Source: a virus
Reading direction: 5' to 3' (one strand)
Virus record (IMG/VR): IMGVR_UViG_3300044638_006161
Span: 1-64,000 of that record
Length of the DNA: 64,000 nt
Part shown: piece after piece, positions 52,172 through 60,085 of the stretch
Layout of the letters: every line of letters begins with the position of its first letter
How positions within the stretch are numbered: the first letter of the stretch is position 1
Position numbers and translations under genes: made by a program
Notes under the pieces: model-generated
Database searches by the model: none
What the model saw: the letters and a program-made list of their open reading frames with translations, nothing else
What the model was told of the DNA's origin: nothing

Positions 52172-52267
52172 ATGGATAACGATGGACCGCAGGAGATGAT
52201 TCTTAGTAAGAAGGATGCCAGCAACCGTGTTCGGAGGTATCTTTCAGTTAGCCAAGAAAATGGCTGA
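52172..52267 (+). CDS. Short reading frame overlapping the deaminase start (31 residues)
   Basis: ATG 52172, GGGAGG 9 nt upstream, stop TGA 52265-52267; product MDNDGPQEMILSKKDASN... . It overlaps the first 53 nt of the deaminase in another frame. The well-placed ribosome site belongs to this frame, not to ATG 52215. It may be a leader used for translational coupling, or the true N-terminus of the deaminase separated by a frameshift or sequence error. Confidence 0.35.
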   Translation: MDNDGPQEMILSKKDASNRVRRYLSVSQENG

Positions 52268-52610
52268 GTGTTCTACTTATGGTAACTTTCGTCATGGTGC
52301 TGTGCTTGTTCGGGGCGGCGCTGTCATTAATCTTGGGATCAATTCTGAAAAGTATTCTTCTGTTGGTGCGAAGTTTCGTCCCGAAGAAAAGGGTGTTTCT
52401 ACCTATCACGCAGAAATTAAAGCATTGCTCAATATCCCTCGTTCGCAAACTAAGGGGGCAGTAATGTATGTTGCCCGTGCAAGCAAAGGCAAACACGAAG
52501 ATCGTATGAGCAAGCCTTGTACGATGTGTCATGCATTGATGCAGGAACGTGGTATTAGTCAAGTTTTTTATAGTGTTGATGCCGATAATATCGGTACTTA
52601 CAAATTTTAG
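52215..52610 (+). CDS. Cytidine/dCMP deaminase-like protein
   Basis: 131 residues from ATG 52215. The zinc-dependent deaminase signature is present: HAE at 65-67 (YHAEIKALLN) and PCTMC at 101-105, with the N-terminal FQLAKKMAECSTYGNFRHGAVLVRGG helix-strand. It could make dUMP for ThyX (58627), but the short length and missing dCMP allosteric region leave substrate open. No SD suits ATG 52215, so translation is probably coupled to the short frame at 52172. Confidence 0.7.
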   Translation: MPATVFGGIFQLAKKMAECSTYGNFRHGAVLVRGGAVINLGINSEKYSSVGAKFRPEEKGVSTYHAEIKALLNIPRSQTKGAVMYVARASKGKHEDRMSKPCTMCHALMQERGISQVFYSVDADNIGTYKF

Positions 52611-52618
52611 AGGTCGAT

Positions 52619-52855
52619 ATGACATACGAAGAATTACTCGAAGAAAACAAAAAACTAAAGGATGAAATCCAAGAAGCTTACGAGGTTCTTTATCCTGCCG
52701 GTTTGGTAAATGGTAAAGGCGAAGAGATTCCCACCAATCTTATTGAACGAGCAAAGATGGCTGTTATGATTATGCAATCAGAAGCTGATTATGCAGATGA
52801 AGTTCAAAAAGAATTAGATGAATTGAGGGAAGAATGCAAAAGAAAAAAGTCTTAA
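52619..52855 (+). CDS. Small coiled-coil protein
   Basis: 78 residues with GAGG 6-7 nt before ATG 52619 (TTAGAGGTCGATATG). Almost entirely helical (EELLEENKKLKDEIQEAYEVL and a second helix ending RKKS), with a short loop containing YPAGLVNGKGEEIPTN. It overlaps the flap nuclease gene by 22 nt. Function unknown. Confidence 0.45.
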   Translation: MTYEELLEENKKLKDEIQEAYEVLYPAGLVNGKGEEIPTNLIERAKMAVMIMQSEADYADEVQKELDELREECKRKKS

Positions 52856-53799
52856 TCATAGATGGTAACAACAATTATTTCCGAGCTTATATTGTTGATC
52901 CAAGCGTATCAACAAATGGACAACCTATTGGTGGATTAAAAGGATTTATTAAAATCCTGCAAAAGCTATGCCGTGAAGTAAATCCAAATCGTGTCGTTAT
53001 TTGCTGGGACGGCAAAGGTGGTTCTGCAAAACGCAGAGCTATGAACAAAAACTATAAAGAGGGAAGAAAACCAATCCGCCTTAATAGGAATATTCAGAAT
53101 CTATCAGATAATGAAGAAATTGATAATAAAATTTGGCAGATGACGCGATTGGCAGAATATATCAATGAGATGCCAATCGTCCAATTACTATTGGATAGCG
53201 TTGAAGCAGATGATCTTATTTCAGCTGTTGCAAACCATCATACGCTACAAAATTATAATAAGGTAATTGTGTCCAGCGATAAAGATTTTATCCAGCTTTG
53301 TAACGATTCAACAATTCTTTACCGACCAGTTCAACATGAAATTCTCAATAAGAAAAAAATTGTTGAAGAGTATGGAATCCATCCAAATAATTTTTGTTTA
53401 GCCCGTGCGCTTTCTGGCGATAAATCAGATAATATTGAAGGTGTTGACGGTGTTGGTTTGCCAACCGTCGCAAAGCGTTTTCCGATGTTAAAAGAAGAAA
53501 AAAGTTTTACAATCGATGAAGTGTTGAGTGTCTGCAAAACAACCGAAGCAGACGTAAAAGCCTATAAAACAATCTTGGAACAACAAAACCGTGTTCGTGA
53601 TAATTATAAAATCATGCAGCTTGGTGTGCCAAATATTTCCGTGCAGGATAGTGAAAGTGTCAGCTTTGCATTAGAAAATAGTGAGTGTACATTTAATAAA
53701 TTAGAAATAATCAGGATGTCCATTCAAGATGGTTTTGGCGAAATGGATTTTTCAGATTTGTTCATGCAGCTTAAAAAGATTCAACTTGAAAACTGCTGA
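52834..53799 (+). CDS. 5'-3' exonuclease / RNase H-type flap nuclease
   Basis: 321 residues, near the 305 of T4 RNase H. The FEN-family metal ligands are visible: IIDGNN (Asp10), VVICWDG, SVEADDLISAV, SSDKDFIQL and SGDKSDNIEGVDGVG, the last also the helix-hairpin-helix DNA-binding turn. It should remove RNA primers and flaps on the lagging strand with the primase, helicase and ssDNA-binding proteins encoded here. It begins in the previous gene's end and its last codons hold the next promoter. Confidence 0.9.
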   Translation: MQKKKVLIIDGNNNYFRAYIVDPSVSTNGQPIGGLKGFIKILQKLCREVNPNRVVICWDGKGGSAKRRAMNKNYKEGRKPIRLNRNIQNLSDNEEIDNKIWQMTRLAEYINEMPIVQLLLDSVEADDLISAVANHHTLQNYNKVIVSSDKDFIQLCNDSTILYRPVQHEILNKKKIVEEYGIHPNNFCLARALSGDKSDNIEGVDGVGLPTVAKRFPMLKEEKSFTIDEVLSVCKTTEADVKAYKTILEQQNRVRDNYKIMQLGVPNISVQDSESVSFALENSECTFNKLEIIRMSIQDGFGEMDFSDLFMQLKKIQLENC

Positions 53800-53815
53800 T
53801 GGTCTGGTGTATAGT
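53786..53815 (+). promoter_or_regulatory. Sigma70-like promoter of the helicase unit
   Basis: TTGAAA (53786-53791), 18-nt spacer, TATAGT (53810-53815), 20 nt before the helicase ATG 53836. The -35 lies in the final codons of the flap nuclease. No hairpin is associated, unlike most early promoters here. Confidence 0.6.
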
Positions 53816-53835
53816 TAGCCTTCAACGGAGAGCAG

Positions 53836-55218
53836 ATGTCGTTTACAAACGAAAAAGCAAGCTTTGAAAAATATGGAACAAAGTTCCAAGACAATTTAGT
53901 ACAAATTATGTTAGATGACCGCGTATTCTGTGATCAAATCTCGGAAGTATTAGATCCAAACTTTTTTGAGTTAAAATACCTTCGTCTTTTCGTAGAAAAA
54001 GTTTTTGATTATCGTAAAAAGTATGGAACGCATCCTTCACGCGATACAATTACAACAATTCTACGAACAGAGATCGATAAAGAGCCAGAATTATTGCAGA
54101 AGCAAACACGTGAATTTTTTGCAAGAGTTCAAGCTAATGAATTTTCATTAGATGGCGAACAACATATCAAAGATGTTTCTCTTGATTTCTGTAGAAAGCA
54201 GAAATTAAAAGAGGCTATGATTAAATCCGTAGGATTGATTCAACAATCATCTTACGACGAGATCAGTAAAATAATTAATGATGCCCTAAAGCTTGGCACC
54301 GATAATAATCATGGTTATGATTTCATCATTGACTTTGAGAAGCGATTTGAAATTATGGCTCGTAATCCGCTAACAACTGGTTGGGAGCTTATTGATGGTA
54401 TTACAAAGGGTGGATTGGGCAAAGGCGAATTGGGTGTTGTTGTAGCACCAACTGGTGCTGGTAAAAGTATGGCATTGGTGCATCTTGGAGCAGAAGCATT
54501 AAAAGCTGGCAAGAATGTGGTACACTACTCATTGGAACTTCAAGATAAAGTTGTTGCTCTTAGATATGATTCTTGTATCTCTGGTATTTCCCTTACTGAC
54601 GTAAAGGACCAAAAAGATATTGTTTGGGAAAATATTAAGGATATTAAGGGCAAGCTTATTGTCAAAGAGTATCCAACCAAGTCTGCAACAACAAATACAA
54701 TTAAGACTCACCTTGAGAAACTGAAGCGTAAAGATTTTAAAATTGATATGGTCATTGTTGACTACGGCGATCTAATTAGACCAATCACCGCGCAACGTGA
54801 GAAGCGTAATGAACTGGAGAGCATTTATGAAGAACTCAGAGCTATTGCCCAAATTTATGGGTGTCCTGTGTGGACTGCATCTCAAACTAACCGAAGCGGA
54901 CTTAACGCAGAGGTTATCACGATGGAAAGTATTTCAGAAGCCTTCAATAAATGCTTCGTCGCGGATTTTATCTTTACAATCTCAAGAACAATAAAGGATA
55001 AAAACACAAACGAAGGACGTATTTTTGTTGCTAAGAACAGAAACGGACCTGATGGATTAGTATTCCCTATTTTCATGGATACAAGTAATGTTAAGATCAA
55101 AGTCCTACAACAAAGTACTGAAACAGCAACAGAAATCATGGAAAAAGCAACAAAGAAACAAGAAGCAAACCTAAAAGAAAAGTATAAAAATTATAAAAAG
55201 GAAAATAGACCATCATGA
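53836..55218 (+). CDS. dnaB: DnaB-type replicative helicase (gp41-like)
   Basis: 460 residues. An N-terminal helical domain (about 1-160) precedes the RecA-like motor with Walker A APTGAGKS (204-211), HYSLELQDKVVALRYDS, Walker B region IDMVIVDYGDL and ASQTNRSG. It should unwind at the fork as a hexamer with the separate primase at 8086. T4 gp41 is 475 residues. The ACGGAG site lies 9-10 nt upstream. Its stop overlaps the thioredoxin ATG (ATGA). Confidence 0.93.
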   Translation: MSFTNEKASFEKYGTKFQDNLVQIMLDDRVFCDQISEVLDPNFFELKYLRLFVEKVFDYRKKYGTHPSRDTITTILRTEIDKEPELLQKQTREFFARVQANEFSLDGEQHIKDVSLDFCRKQKLKEAMIKSVGLIQQSSYDEISKIINDALKLGTDNNHGYDFIIDFEKRFEIMARNPLTTGWELIDGITKGGLGKGELGVVVAPTGAGKSMALVHLGAEALKAGKNVVHYSLELQDKVVALRYDSCISGISLTDVKDQKDIVWENIKDIKGKLIVKEYPTKSATTNTIKTHLEKLKRKDFKIDMVIVDYGDLIRPITAQREKRNELESIYEELRAIAQIYGCPVWTASQTNRSGLNAEVITMESISEAFNKCFVADFIFTISRTIKDKNTNEGRIFVAKNRNGPDGLVFPIFMDTSNVKIKVLQQSTETATEIMEKATKKQEANLKEKYKNYKKENRPS

Positions 55219-55463
55219 AAAAAATTGTAATGTTTTCAGCAAGTTGGTGTAATCCATGTAAGCAAGTAAAACCAATATTCCAACAATTAAAGGAATCAAG
55301 AAACGACGTTCAATTTGAAATCGTTGACATCGACGAAAATCGTGACATGGCAAATGATTTTAATATCACTGGCGTTCCAACCTTTATGTTGATTGAAGAC
55401 GGCGAAGAAGTTAAGCGTTTGGTAGGAGCAGCTAATGTAACTAAAATTAAGGAGATAATCTAA
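55215..55463 (+). CDS. Thioredoxin / NrdH-like redox protein
   Basis: 82 residues with the thioredoxin active site WCNPCK (near 11-16) and cis-proline GVPTFM (near 54-59). Shorter than bacterial thioredoxin (105), so a compact glutaredoxin-sized form. Sitting between helicase and class II RNR with 1-4 nt overlaps, it most likely re-reduces the RNR C-terminal cysteines (Cys611, Cys616). It may be a polymerase processivity partner as in T7, but context favours RNR. Confidence 0.9.
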   Translation: MKKIVMFSASWCNPCKQVKPIFQQLKESRNDVQFEIVDIDENRDMANDFNITGVPTFMLIEDGEEVKRLVGAANVTKIKEII

Positions 55464-57322
55464 TGTCACAGTGGTCTAACTTAGCAAAAGTAGTTTATAA
55501 GCGCACGTATGCCCGTAAAGATACTGGCGTTTTAGAGAATTGGAGCGACACAGTTGATCGCGTTATCCGTGGAAACGTGCAAGGACACAACGTAAGCGAA
55601 GAAGAGATTGCTCGTCTAAAATATTATCTAACTAATCGCAAAGCTGGTCCTGCTGGTCGTGGTTGGTGGTATAGCGGCGCTCCATCACACAAAAAACTTG
55701 GCGGTGTTGCCCTAAATAACTGCTGGTTTGTTGCTGGTGATGAATGGACTAATTTCGTATTAGCACAAGATTTGCTAATGTTAGGCGGCGGCGTTGGTAT
55801 GTCTGTAGAACACAGATTTGTCAGCAAATTACCAAGAGTTAAAAAGGACGTTAATATTGTTTCAAGGGATACAAAAGACGCTGATTTTATAGTCCCTGAT
55901 TCACGCGAAGGCTGGAATGAATTGACTCGTAGAGTTTTAGAATCATTCTTTGAAACAGGGCGCTCATTTTCGTATTCAACCGTTTGCATACGTCCTGCTG
56001 GTGATCCTATCCACGGCTTTGGTGGCACAAGCAGCGGTCCAAAACCTCTCGTATTATTCGTAGAAAAATTGTGTGCAATTTTGAAGGCACGCGAAGGTCA
56101 TAGAGTCAAGCCGCTCGACGCCGCAGACATTCTCTGCTCAATTGGTGAAATGGTTGTTGCTGGAAATGTTAGACGTTCAGCAATTATTATCCTTGGAGAT
56201 CCTTGGGATAAGGAATATCTAAAAGCAAAACGTTGGGATCTTGGCAATGTTCCAACACAACGCGCTATGGCTAATTTTTCAGTTGTTGTTGACGATACAG
56301 AAGATTTACATCCTCTATTTTGGAAAACATACGAAGAAGGTGAACCATTTGGAATTGTTAATAGAACTAATATTCAAGCTTTTGGAAGAATGGGAGAGCA
56401 AAAAGCGGATACAGCAATTGGAGTTAATCCATGCGCCGAAGCAACACTTGAAGATGGCGAACCATGCAATCTCCAAGAAATTGCATTACCAAACCTTGCA
56501 AATGAAGCAGAATTTATCGAAGCTGCCAAGCTAATGCATCGTTGGGGCAAGCGCGTAACAACAGAAAAATATCATCAACCAAAATGCGATGCCGTTGTAA
56601 AACGCAATCGTCGTATTGGAACTGGTATCACAGGCTGTTTGCAAAGCCCATTGTTTACTCCAGATGTTCTTGATAGGGCATATGCCGCTATTCAAGAAGA
56701 AAACATCGCATACTCAAAAGAGTTAAATATTCCAGTGAGCTTAAGAACAACCGTGATTAAACCATCTGGAACTATTAGTAAAGTATTTGATTCTTACGAA
56801 GGTGTACATCCAGCTTACTCGCGCTATATTATTCAACGTGTTCGCTTTAGCGGCAATGATCCTTTACTTCCACTATTACGCGAAGCTGGTCACTATATGG
56901 AGCCAGTAATGCGCTTTGACGGAACATTAGACCACAACACGCAGGTTGTTGATTTCTATGTTGCTGCACCAGAAGGAGCACCAGTTGCCGATGAAGATTG
57001 GACAACTTGGAAGCAATTAGACGTTGTTAAACTTGCTCAAAAACACTGGGCAGACCAAGCAGTAAGCGTCACTGTTTACTATCGTAAGGAAGAATTACCA
57101 GCACTAAAGGCTTGGTTAGCGGATAATCTTAAATATTTAAAGACTATTTCATTCCTTTGCCATAGCGAACATGGTTTTAAACAAGCACCAAAAGAAACAA
57201 TCACCAAAGAACAATACGAGAAGTTATCAGCTAAGATTAAGTCAATTAATACTGATAATGCTGGAGATGGTGATTTACAAAGTTCTATGGAGTGTGAAGG
57301 AGGCGTTTGCCCGATTAAATAA
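55463..57322 (+). CDS. nrdJ: Adenosylcobalamin-dependent (class II) ribonucleotide reductase
   Basis: 619 residues, the monomeric RTPR-like form. Active-site pairs: Cys87 in ALNNCWF and Cys335 in EPCNLQEI as redox pair; Asn322, Cys324 and Glu326 in VNPCAEA as substrate and thiyl-radical residues. GVGMSVEHR, TVIKPSGTISK and the C-terminal CEGGVCPIK (Cys611, Cys616) complete the family pattern. It reduces ribonucleotides using B12, so it works with or without oxygen and depends on host cobalamin. Strong AAGGAG before ATG. No intein. A thioredoxin gene lies just upstream. Confidence 0.93.
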   Translation: MSQWSNLAKVVYKRTYARKDTGVLENWSDTVDRVIRGNVQGHNVSEEEIARLKYYLTNRKAGPAGRGWWYSGAPSHKKLGGVALNNCWFVAGDEWTNFVLAQDLLMLGGGVGMSVEHRFVSKLPRVKKDVNIVSRDTKDADFIVPDSREGWNELTRRVLESFFETGRSFSYSTVCIRPAGDPIHGFGGTSSGPKPLVLFVEKLCAILKAREGHRVKPLDAADILCSIGEMVVAGNVRRSAIIILGDPWDKEYLKAKRWDLGNVPTQRAMANFSVVVDDTEDLHPLFWKTYEEGEPFGIVNRTNIQAFGRMGEQKADTAIGVNPCAEATLEDGEPCNLQEIALPNLANEAEFIEAAKLMHRWGKRVTTEKYHQPKCDAVVKRNRRIGTGITGCLQSPLFTPDVLDRAYAAIQEENIAYSKELNIPVSLRTTVIKPSGTISKVFDSYEGVHPAYSRYIIQRVRFSGNDPLLPLLREAGHYMEPVMRFDGTLDHNTQVVDFYVAAPEGAPVADEDWTTWKQLDVVKLAQKHWADQAVSVTVYYRKEELPALKAWLADNLKYLKTISFLCHSEHGFKQAPKETITKEQYEKLSAKIKSINTDNAGDGDLQSSMECEGGVCPIK

Positions 57323-57330
57323 CTATTTAT
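57323..57330 (+). promoter_or_regulatory. Putative late promoter motif after the RNR gene
   Basis: CTATTTAT immediately after the RNR stop, forming TAACTATTTAT as after uvsX; the minus strand reads TATAAATAG. It lies 30 nt before ATG 57361 of a small (I/L)-K-E protein. Confidence 0.5.
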
Positions 57331-57360
57331 AATCTTTTACAAAATACAAGGGGAAAATAA

Positions 57361-57756
57361 ATGAAGATCACAAGAGAGTATTTAAGAAGAATCATCAAGG
57401 AAGAGTTAGAGAGAACATTGAATGAAGAAGTGGAACAAGCGCAAGATGAGGGTGACATAGTGCTTGGAAGAAAATTAGTAGAATTAGAAAAAAAATACAT
57501 TCCATCAAATGTTCAAAGCGATATTTTTAACTTAGCTTTTAATTCAGCTACTGGATTTGCTTCAAAGATGAGAGATGGCGATGACTTAATGAGATTTATA
57601 GCTCCTCATGTTGCAAAACAATTTGCCCCATACTTCAAAGAAGTTATTAACTTAATAGGGCAATACCCAGTATTAAAAAATCCAGCAAAAGGCGAGAGAT
57701 ATGCTTTTGCCTCTAAACAAAAAGCATATCAAGAAGAAAAAAATCAAAAACTATAG
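57361..57756 (+). CDS. Small protein with capsid-targeting-like N-terminus
   Basis: 131 residues; AAGGGG lies 7 nt before ATG 57361. The N-terminus MKITREYLRRIIKE is almost the same as that of the 47990 protein, followed by an acidic stretch (ELERTLNEEVEQAQDEG) with more (L/I)-x-E sites and then a helical domain. An ACTATTTA motif precedes it although its neighbours are early genes. It is the longest module-bearing protein in the early region, and a packaged, perhaps injected, protein is inferred. Confidence 0.55.
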   Translation: MKITREYLRRIIKEELERTLNEEVEQAQDEGDIVLGRKLVELEKKYIPSNVQSDIFNLAFNSATGFASKMRDGDDLMRFIAPHVAKQFAPYFKEVINLIGQYPVLKNPAKGERYAFASKQKAYQEEKNQKL

Positions 57757-57769
57757 TAGCTAACTCCTC

Positions 57770-57798
57770 TTTACAACTAAACCCCTCTGTGATATAAA
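57770..57798 (+). promoter_or_regulatory. Sigma70-like promoter nested in a hairpin (cochaperonin-ThyX-DnaE unit)
   Basis: TTTACA (57770-57775), 17-nt spacer, TATAAA (57793-57798). The left arm of a perfect 11-bp stem is in the spacer and the -10 is in the loop. The predicted start near 57805 is in the right arm. Confidence 0.78.
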
Positions 57799-57818
57799 AG
57801 TCTCAGAGGGGTTTCTTT
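57779..57818 (+). terminator. Perfect terminator hairpin enclosing a -10 box
   Basis: AAACCCCTCTG (57779-57789) pairs perfectly with CAGAGGGGTTT (57804-57814), 14-nt loop holding TATAAA, followed by TTT-C-TTT up to the next ATG (57819). The right arm carries GAGGGG, the ribosome site of that gene. Confidence 0.88.
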
Positions 57819-58064
57819 ATGCATAAATTAAACAAAGAATTCTTGGAAGAACAATTAACAAGGCGCTTAAATAAAAAAGTTGAATTGTCCAAGGGTGTTT
57901 ATTATTCATCCGAAGAGATGGCAATTTATAGACAAATTCTTGTCGAAGGAAAAAACACAGGAATAAAATTCGACGTAGATGACTTGACAGAGTACCAACA
58001 GCGTGGTATCTTAGACAAACAGCTGGACAGACTGGCTGCAAGACTTTCAAACAACGGAGAATAA
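57819..58064 (+). CDS. Small early protein
   Basis: 81 residues; ATG 57819 follows GAGGGG in the nested hairpin's right arm. Mostly helical and charged (HKLNKEFLEEQLTRRLNKK, then LTEYQQRGILDKQLDRLAARL). No recognised family. First gene of the ThyX-DnaE operon. Confidence 0.45.
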   Translation: MHKLNKEFLEEQLTRRLNKKVELSKGVYYSSEEMAIYRQILVEGKNTGIKFDVDDLTEYQQRGILDKQLDRLAARLSNNGE

Positions 58065-58065
58065 A

Positions 58066-58329
58066 ATGGGTAGCGTAATGGGTGTTAGCGATGAAAAGCC
58101 AAAGAGCAAGGAAGAGCGAGTCAAGGATTTCGTGAAGTCAATTCGTGCCGTTGAACAGGCTATGGAACCTTTTAAGGATCAACGCAGAGATCTAAAGAAG
58201 AACTATGTTGAAAATGGCTGGTTGGACAAGAAAGAAATGAGCAATCTAACCAAAGCTATGCGCCTTGTAAAAGACGAAACCGATATGGATTCCCTACTTG
58301 AAATGTACAAAAAAGTAAAGGGAGCGTAA
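58066..58329 (+). CDS. Small helical protein resembling GapR/DUF2312
   Basis: 87 residues with GGAG 8 nt before ATG 58066. Three helices: VKDFVKSIRAVEQAMEPFKDQ, RRDLKKNYVENGWLDKKEMSNLT (helix-turn), and VKDETDMDSLLEMYKKVKG. Order and spacing resemble GapR-type (DUF2312) proteins, which bind overtwisted DNA ahead of forks; a nucleoid-type DNA-binding role in phage replication is therefore possible. Judged by eye only; other small helical proteins would look similar. Confidence 0.4.
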   Translation: MGSVMGVSDEKPKSKEERVKDFVKSIRAVEQAMEPFKDQRRDLKKNYVENGWLDKKEMSNLTKAMRLVKDETDMDSLLEMYKKVKGA

Positions 58330-58330
58330 T

Positions 58331-58627
58331 ATGTATTTTTATCCTCGCAACAAATATCTTCACGTAGAATTACCACAAGAAGATGCAGAGGATAATACCA
58401 GCACAACAGCGAGCGGGTTTGTTTTGCCCCCAGAATACAAGAGGCAGAGCAGCCCGTTAGTTGTTGTTCGTTTGGTAGCCGCTGCAAAAGGTTCGGATTA
58501 CACAAAAGACGAAGGATCTTTTCTTGTAGTTCCTTCGCATAACGTAGAAACCATTGAAGTTGATGGCAAGAAAGTTTCAGTTGTTCCAGAACACGTTGTT
58601 TATGGGACCGTCGTAAAGGTAAAATAA
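58331..58627 (+). CDS. GroES/gp31-like cochaperonin
   Basis: 98 residues, the usual cochaperonin length (GroES 97, gp31 111). The pattern follows GroES: a start strand YFYPRNKYLHVEL, a mobile-loop-like stretch with TTASGFVLPPEY (GroES: SAGGIVL), and a C-terminal ETIEVDGKKVSVVPEHVVYGTVVKV matching the GroES end. T4 gp31 replaces GroES to fold its large capsid protein; the 591-residue capsid here may need the same. An SD (AGGGAG) lies before ATG 58331. Confidence 0.65.
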   Translation: MYFYPRNKYLHVELPQEDAEDNTSTTASGFVLPPEYKRQSSPLVVVRLVAAAKGSDYTKDEGSFLVVPSHNVETIEVDGKKVSVVPEHVVYGTVVKVK

Positions 58628-59259
58628 TGGATTCTGGTCAAAATAAAGTAGAGCTATTAGGGTGGTATGGAGGCGACTTAACTCATGGTCTTTCTGCTTG
58701 GACAAGCACAAGTCGTGATTTAACCGATGAAAAACGCCAACGTCTACCAAAGCTTATTCAGATGTTAGCAGAAAATGATCATGGAACGCCTTTTGAAAAA
58801 AGCATGATCCACTTCCTTGTAACAACTGATATTGCGACACATATTCATTTACTTAAGCATCGTATTGGTGTATCTATTAATGGTGAAAGTGCGCGATATA
58901 AAGAATTGAAAGATGATAAGTTTTATATTCCACAAGATTGGGATGAAGACGAGCGAGTTCGCTATATTACCTTCATGGAAGATTCACTGAAAAAATACCA
59001 CGAAACACTTGAGCGATTAGTTGCAAAAGGTGTTTCGCGTAAGCGAGCAAAAGAAAGCGCACGTTTTTACCTACCTTACGGTAATCAAATCACGGCAGAT
59101 ATTTCTTTTAACTTCCGCAGCTTTATGCATTTTCAAGAGTTACGGAATAGTGAACATGCCCAATTAGAAGTTCGTGAAATTGCAAAAGAAATGTTGTATC
59201 AAGTGCAAGACACTGGTGCATTTGATCTTTCTTTAGAAGCTTTCGGCTACTCTAAATAA
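58627..59259 (+). CDS. thyX: Flavin-dependent thymidylate synthase
   Basis: 210 residues. The ThyX signature appears as KHRIGVSINGESARY (residues 77-91) in place of RHRxxSxNExSxRY, and SFNFRSFMHFQELRNSEHAQLEVREIA completes the catalytic FAD/dUMP site. It methylates dUMP using methylene-tetrahydrofolate, FAD and NADPH. It pairs with the deaminase and RNR in nucleotide supply. AAAGG precedes ATG 58627, which overlaps the cochaperonin stop by 1 nt. Confidence 0.92.
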   Translation: MDSGQNKVELLGWYGGDLTHGLSAWTSTSRDLTDEKRQRLPKLIQMLAENDHGTPFEKSMIHFLVTTDIATHIHLLKHRIGVSINGESARYKELKDDKFYIPQDWDEDERVRYITFMEDSLKKYHETLERLVAKGVSRKRAKESARFYLPYGNQITADISFNFRSFMHFQELRNSEHAQLEVREIAKEMLYQVQDTGAFDLSLEAFGYSK

Positions 59260-59260
59260 A

Positions 59261-60085
59261 ATGCAGCGAGTCTTAGAATTAGAATACGATGAGATAATCT
59301 TCGGTCTAAACTTAGACTCGCTACGTTTTTCTTATGCTAAAAACATACCAATATTTTATACTTTGAATGGAGTATCTGTTCCTCCAATGTATGATTTTGT
59401 TGATCCAAAAATAAAACGTGATGAATTTGATGATTTACAATCAAGGGTTGCCCTATTAGGTTTAACACCTGCCAAAGCAGGGCAATCTGCAAGGCTTGAG
59501 GACAACAACACACTAAAGCTTATAAGCTTAAGCAACATGGTTATTAGAGTTAAATTTAATAAGCTATGGTTAACTAATCTTGGTGTTGCAGAATTAGAAG
59601 AAACGTTACCAGAATCCGAATTAGTAGATCACATAAATCTTGTTGCTGATCCTATTAGTGTTCGCTCTGGTCTTTACCACGATTATTGGGAATTGGAAAC
59701 TGATGGCAACGATTTTGTAAAAAAGATTATATTCAAGCTCTCTGAGCGGTTTTTCTATAAAAATACAGATAATAAAAAAGATTGCATTGCCCTTTCATAT
59801 ATAAAACCAGAGCATATGGAAGATATGGAATATTCAGAGTTAGCATCTCGTATGAAAACTGCTCACTACATGAAAAAAGCAGGAATAAAAGGCAGATGGG
59901 ACAATACAAATGGATACCACAAGCCCATCAAATTAGAATCCGTTTGCCGAATTGTTTATCCTCAATATAAATTAACTTTTAAGGATTTACCAAGTAATAT
60001 GGGGATGCTTTATGACATTCCTGCACCACATTTAAAGGATGATTTATATGGGGAAATTAAAAAGATACCAGTACAACAAAATTGA
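59261..60085 (+). CDS. Hypothetical protein in the DnaE operon
   Basis: 274 residues, starting 1 nt after thyX without an obvious SD (coupled translation likely). It has no membrane segment and no catalytic motif I can name; segments include YTLNGVSVPPMYDFVDP, SVRSGLYHDYWELE, and HYMKKAGIKGRWDNTNGYHKP. It overlaps the next gene by 38 nt. The close coupling with the nucleotidyltransferase-like gene suggests a shared pathway, possibly DNA or nucleotide modification, but nothing in the sequence proves this. Confidence 0.4.
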   Translation: MQRVLELEYDEIIFGLNLDSLRFSYAKNIPIFYTLNGVSVPPMYDFVDPKIKRDEFDDLQSRVALLGLTPAKAGQSARLEDNNTLKLISLSNMVIRVKFNKLWLTNLGVAELEETLPESELVDHINLVADPISVRSGLYHDYWELETDGNDFVKKIIFKLSERFFYKNTDNKKDCIALSYIKPEHMEDMEYSELASRMKTAHYMKKAGIKGRWDNTNGYHKPIKLESVCRIVYPQYKLTFKDLPSNMGMLYDIPAPHLKDDLYGEIKKIPVQQN

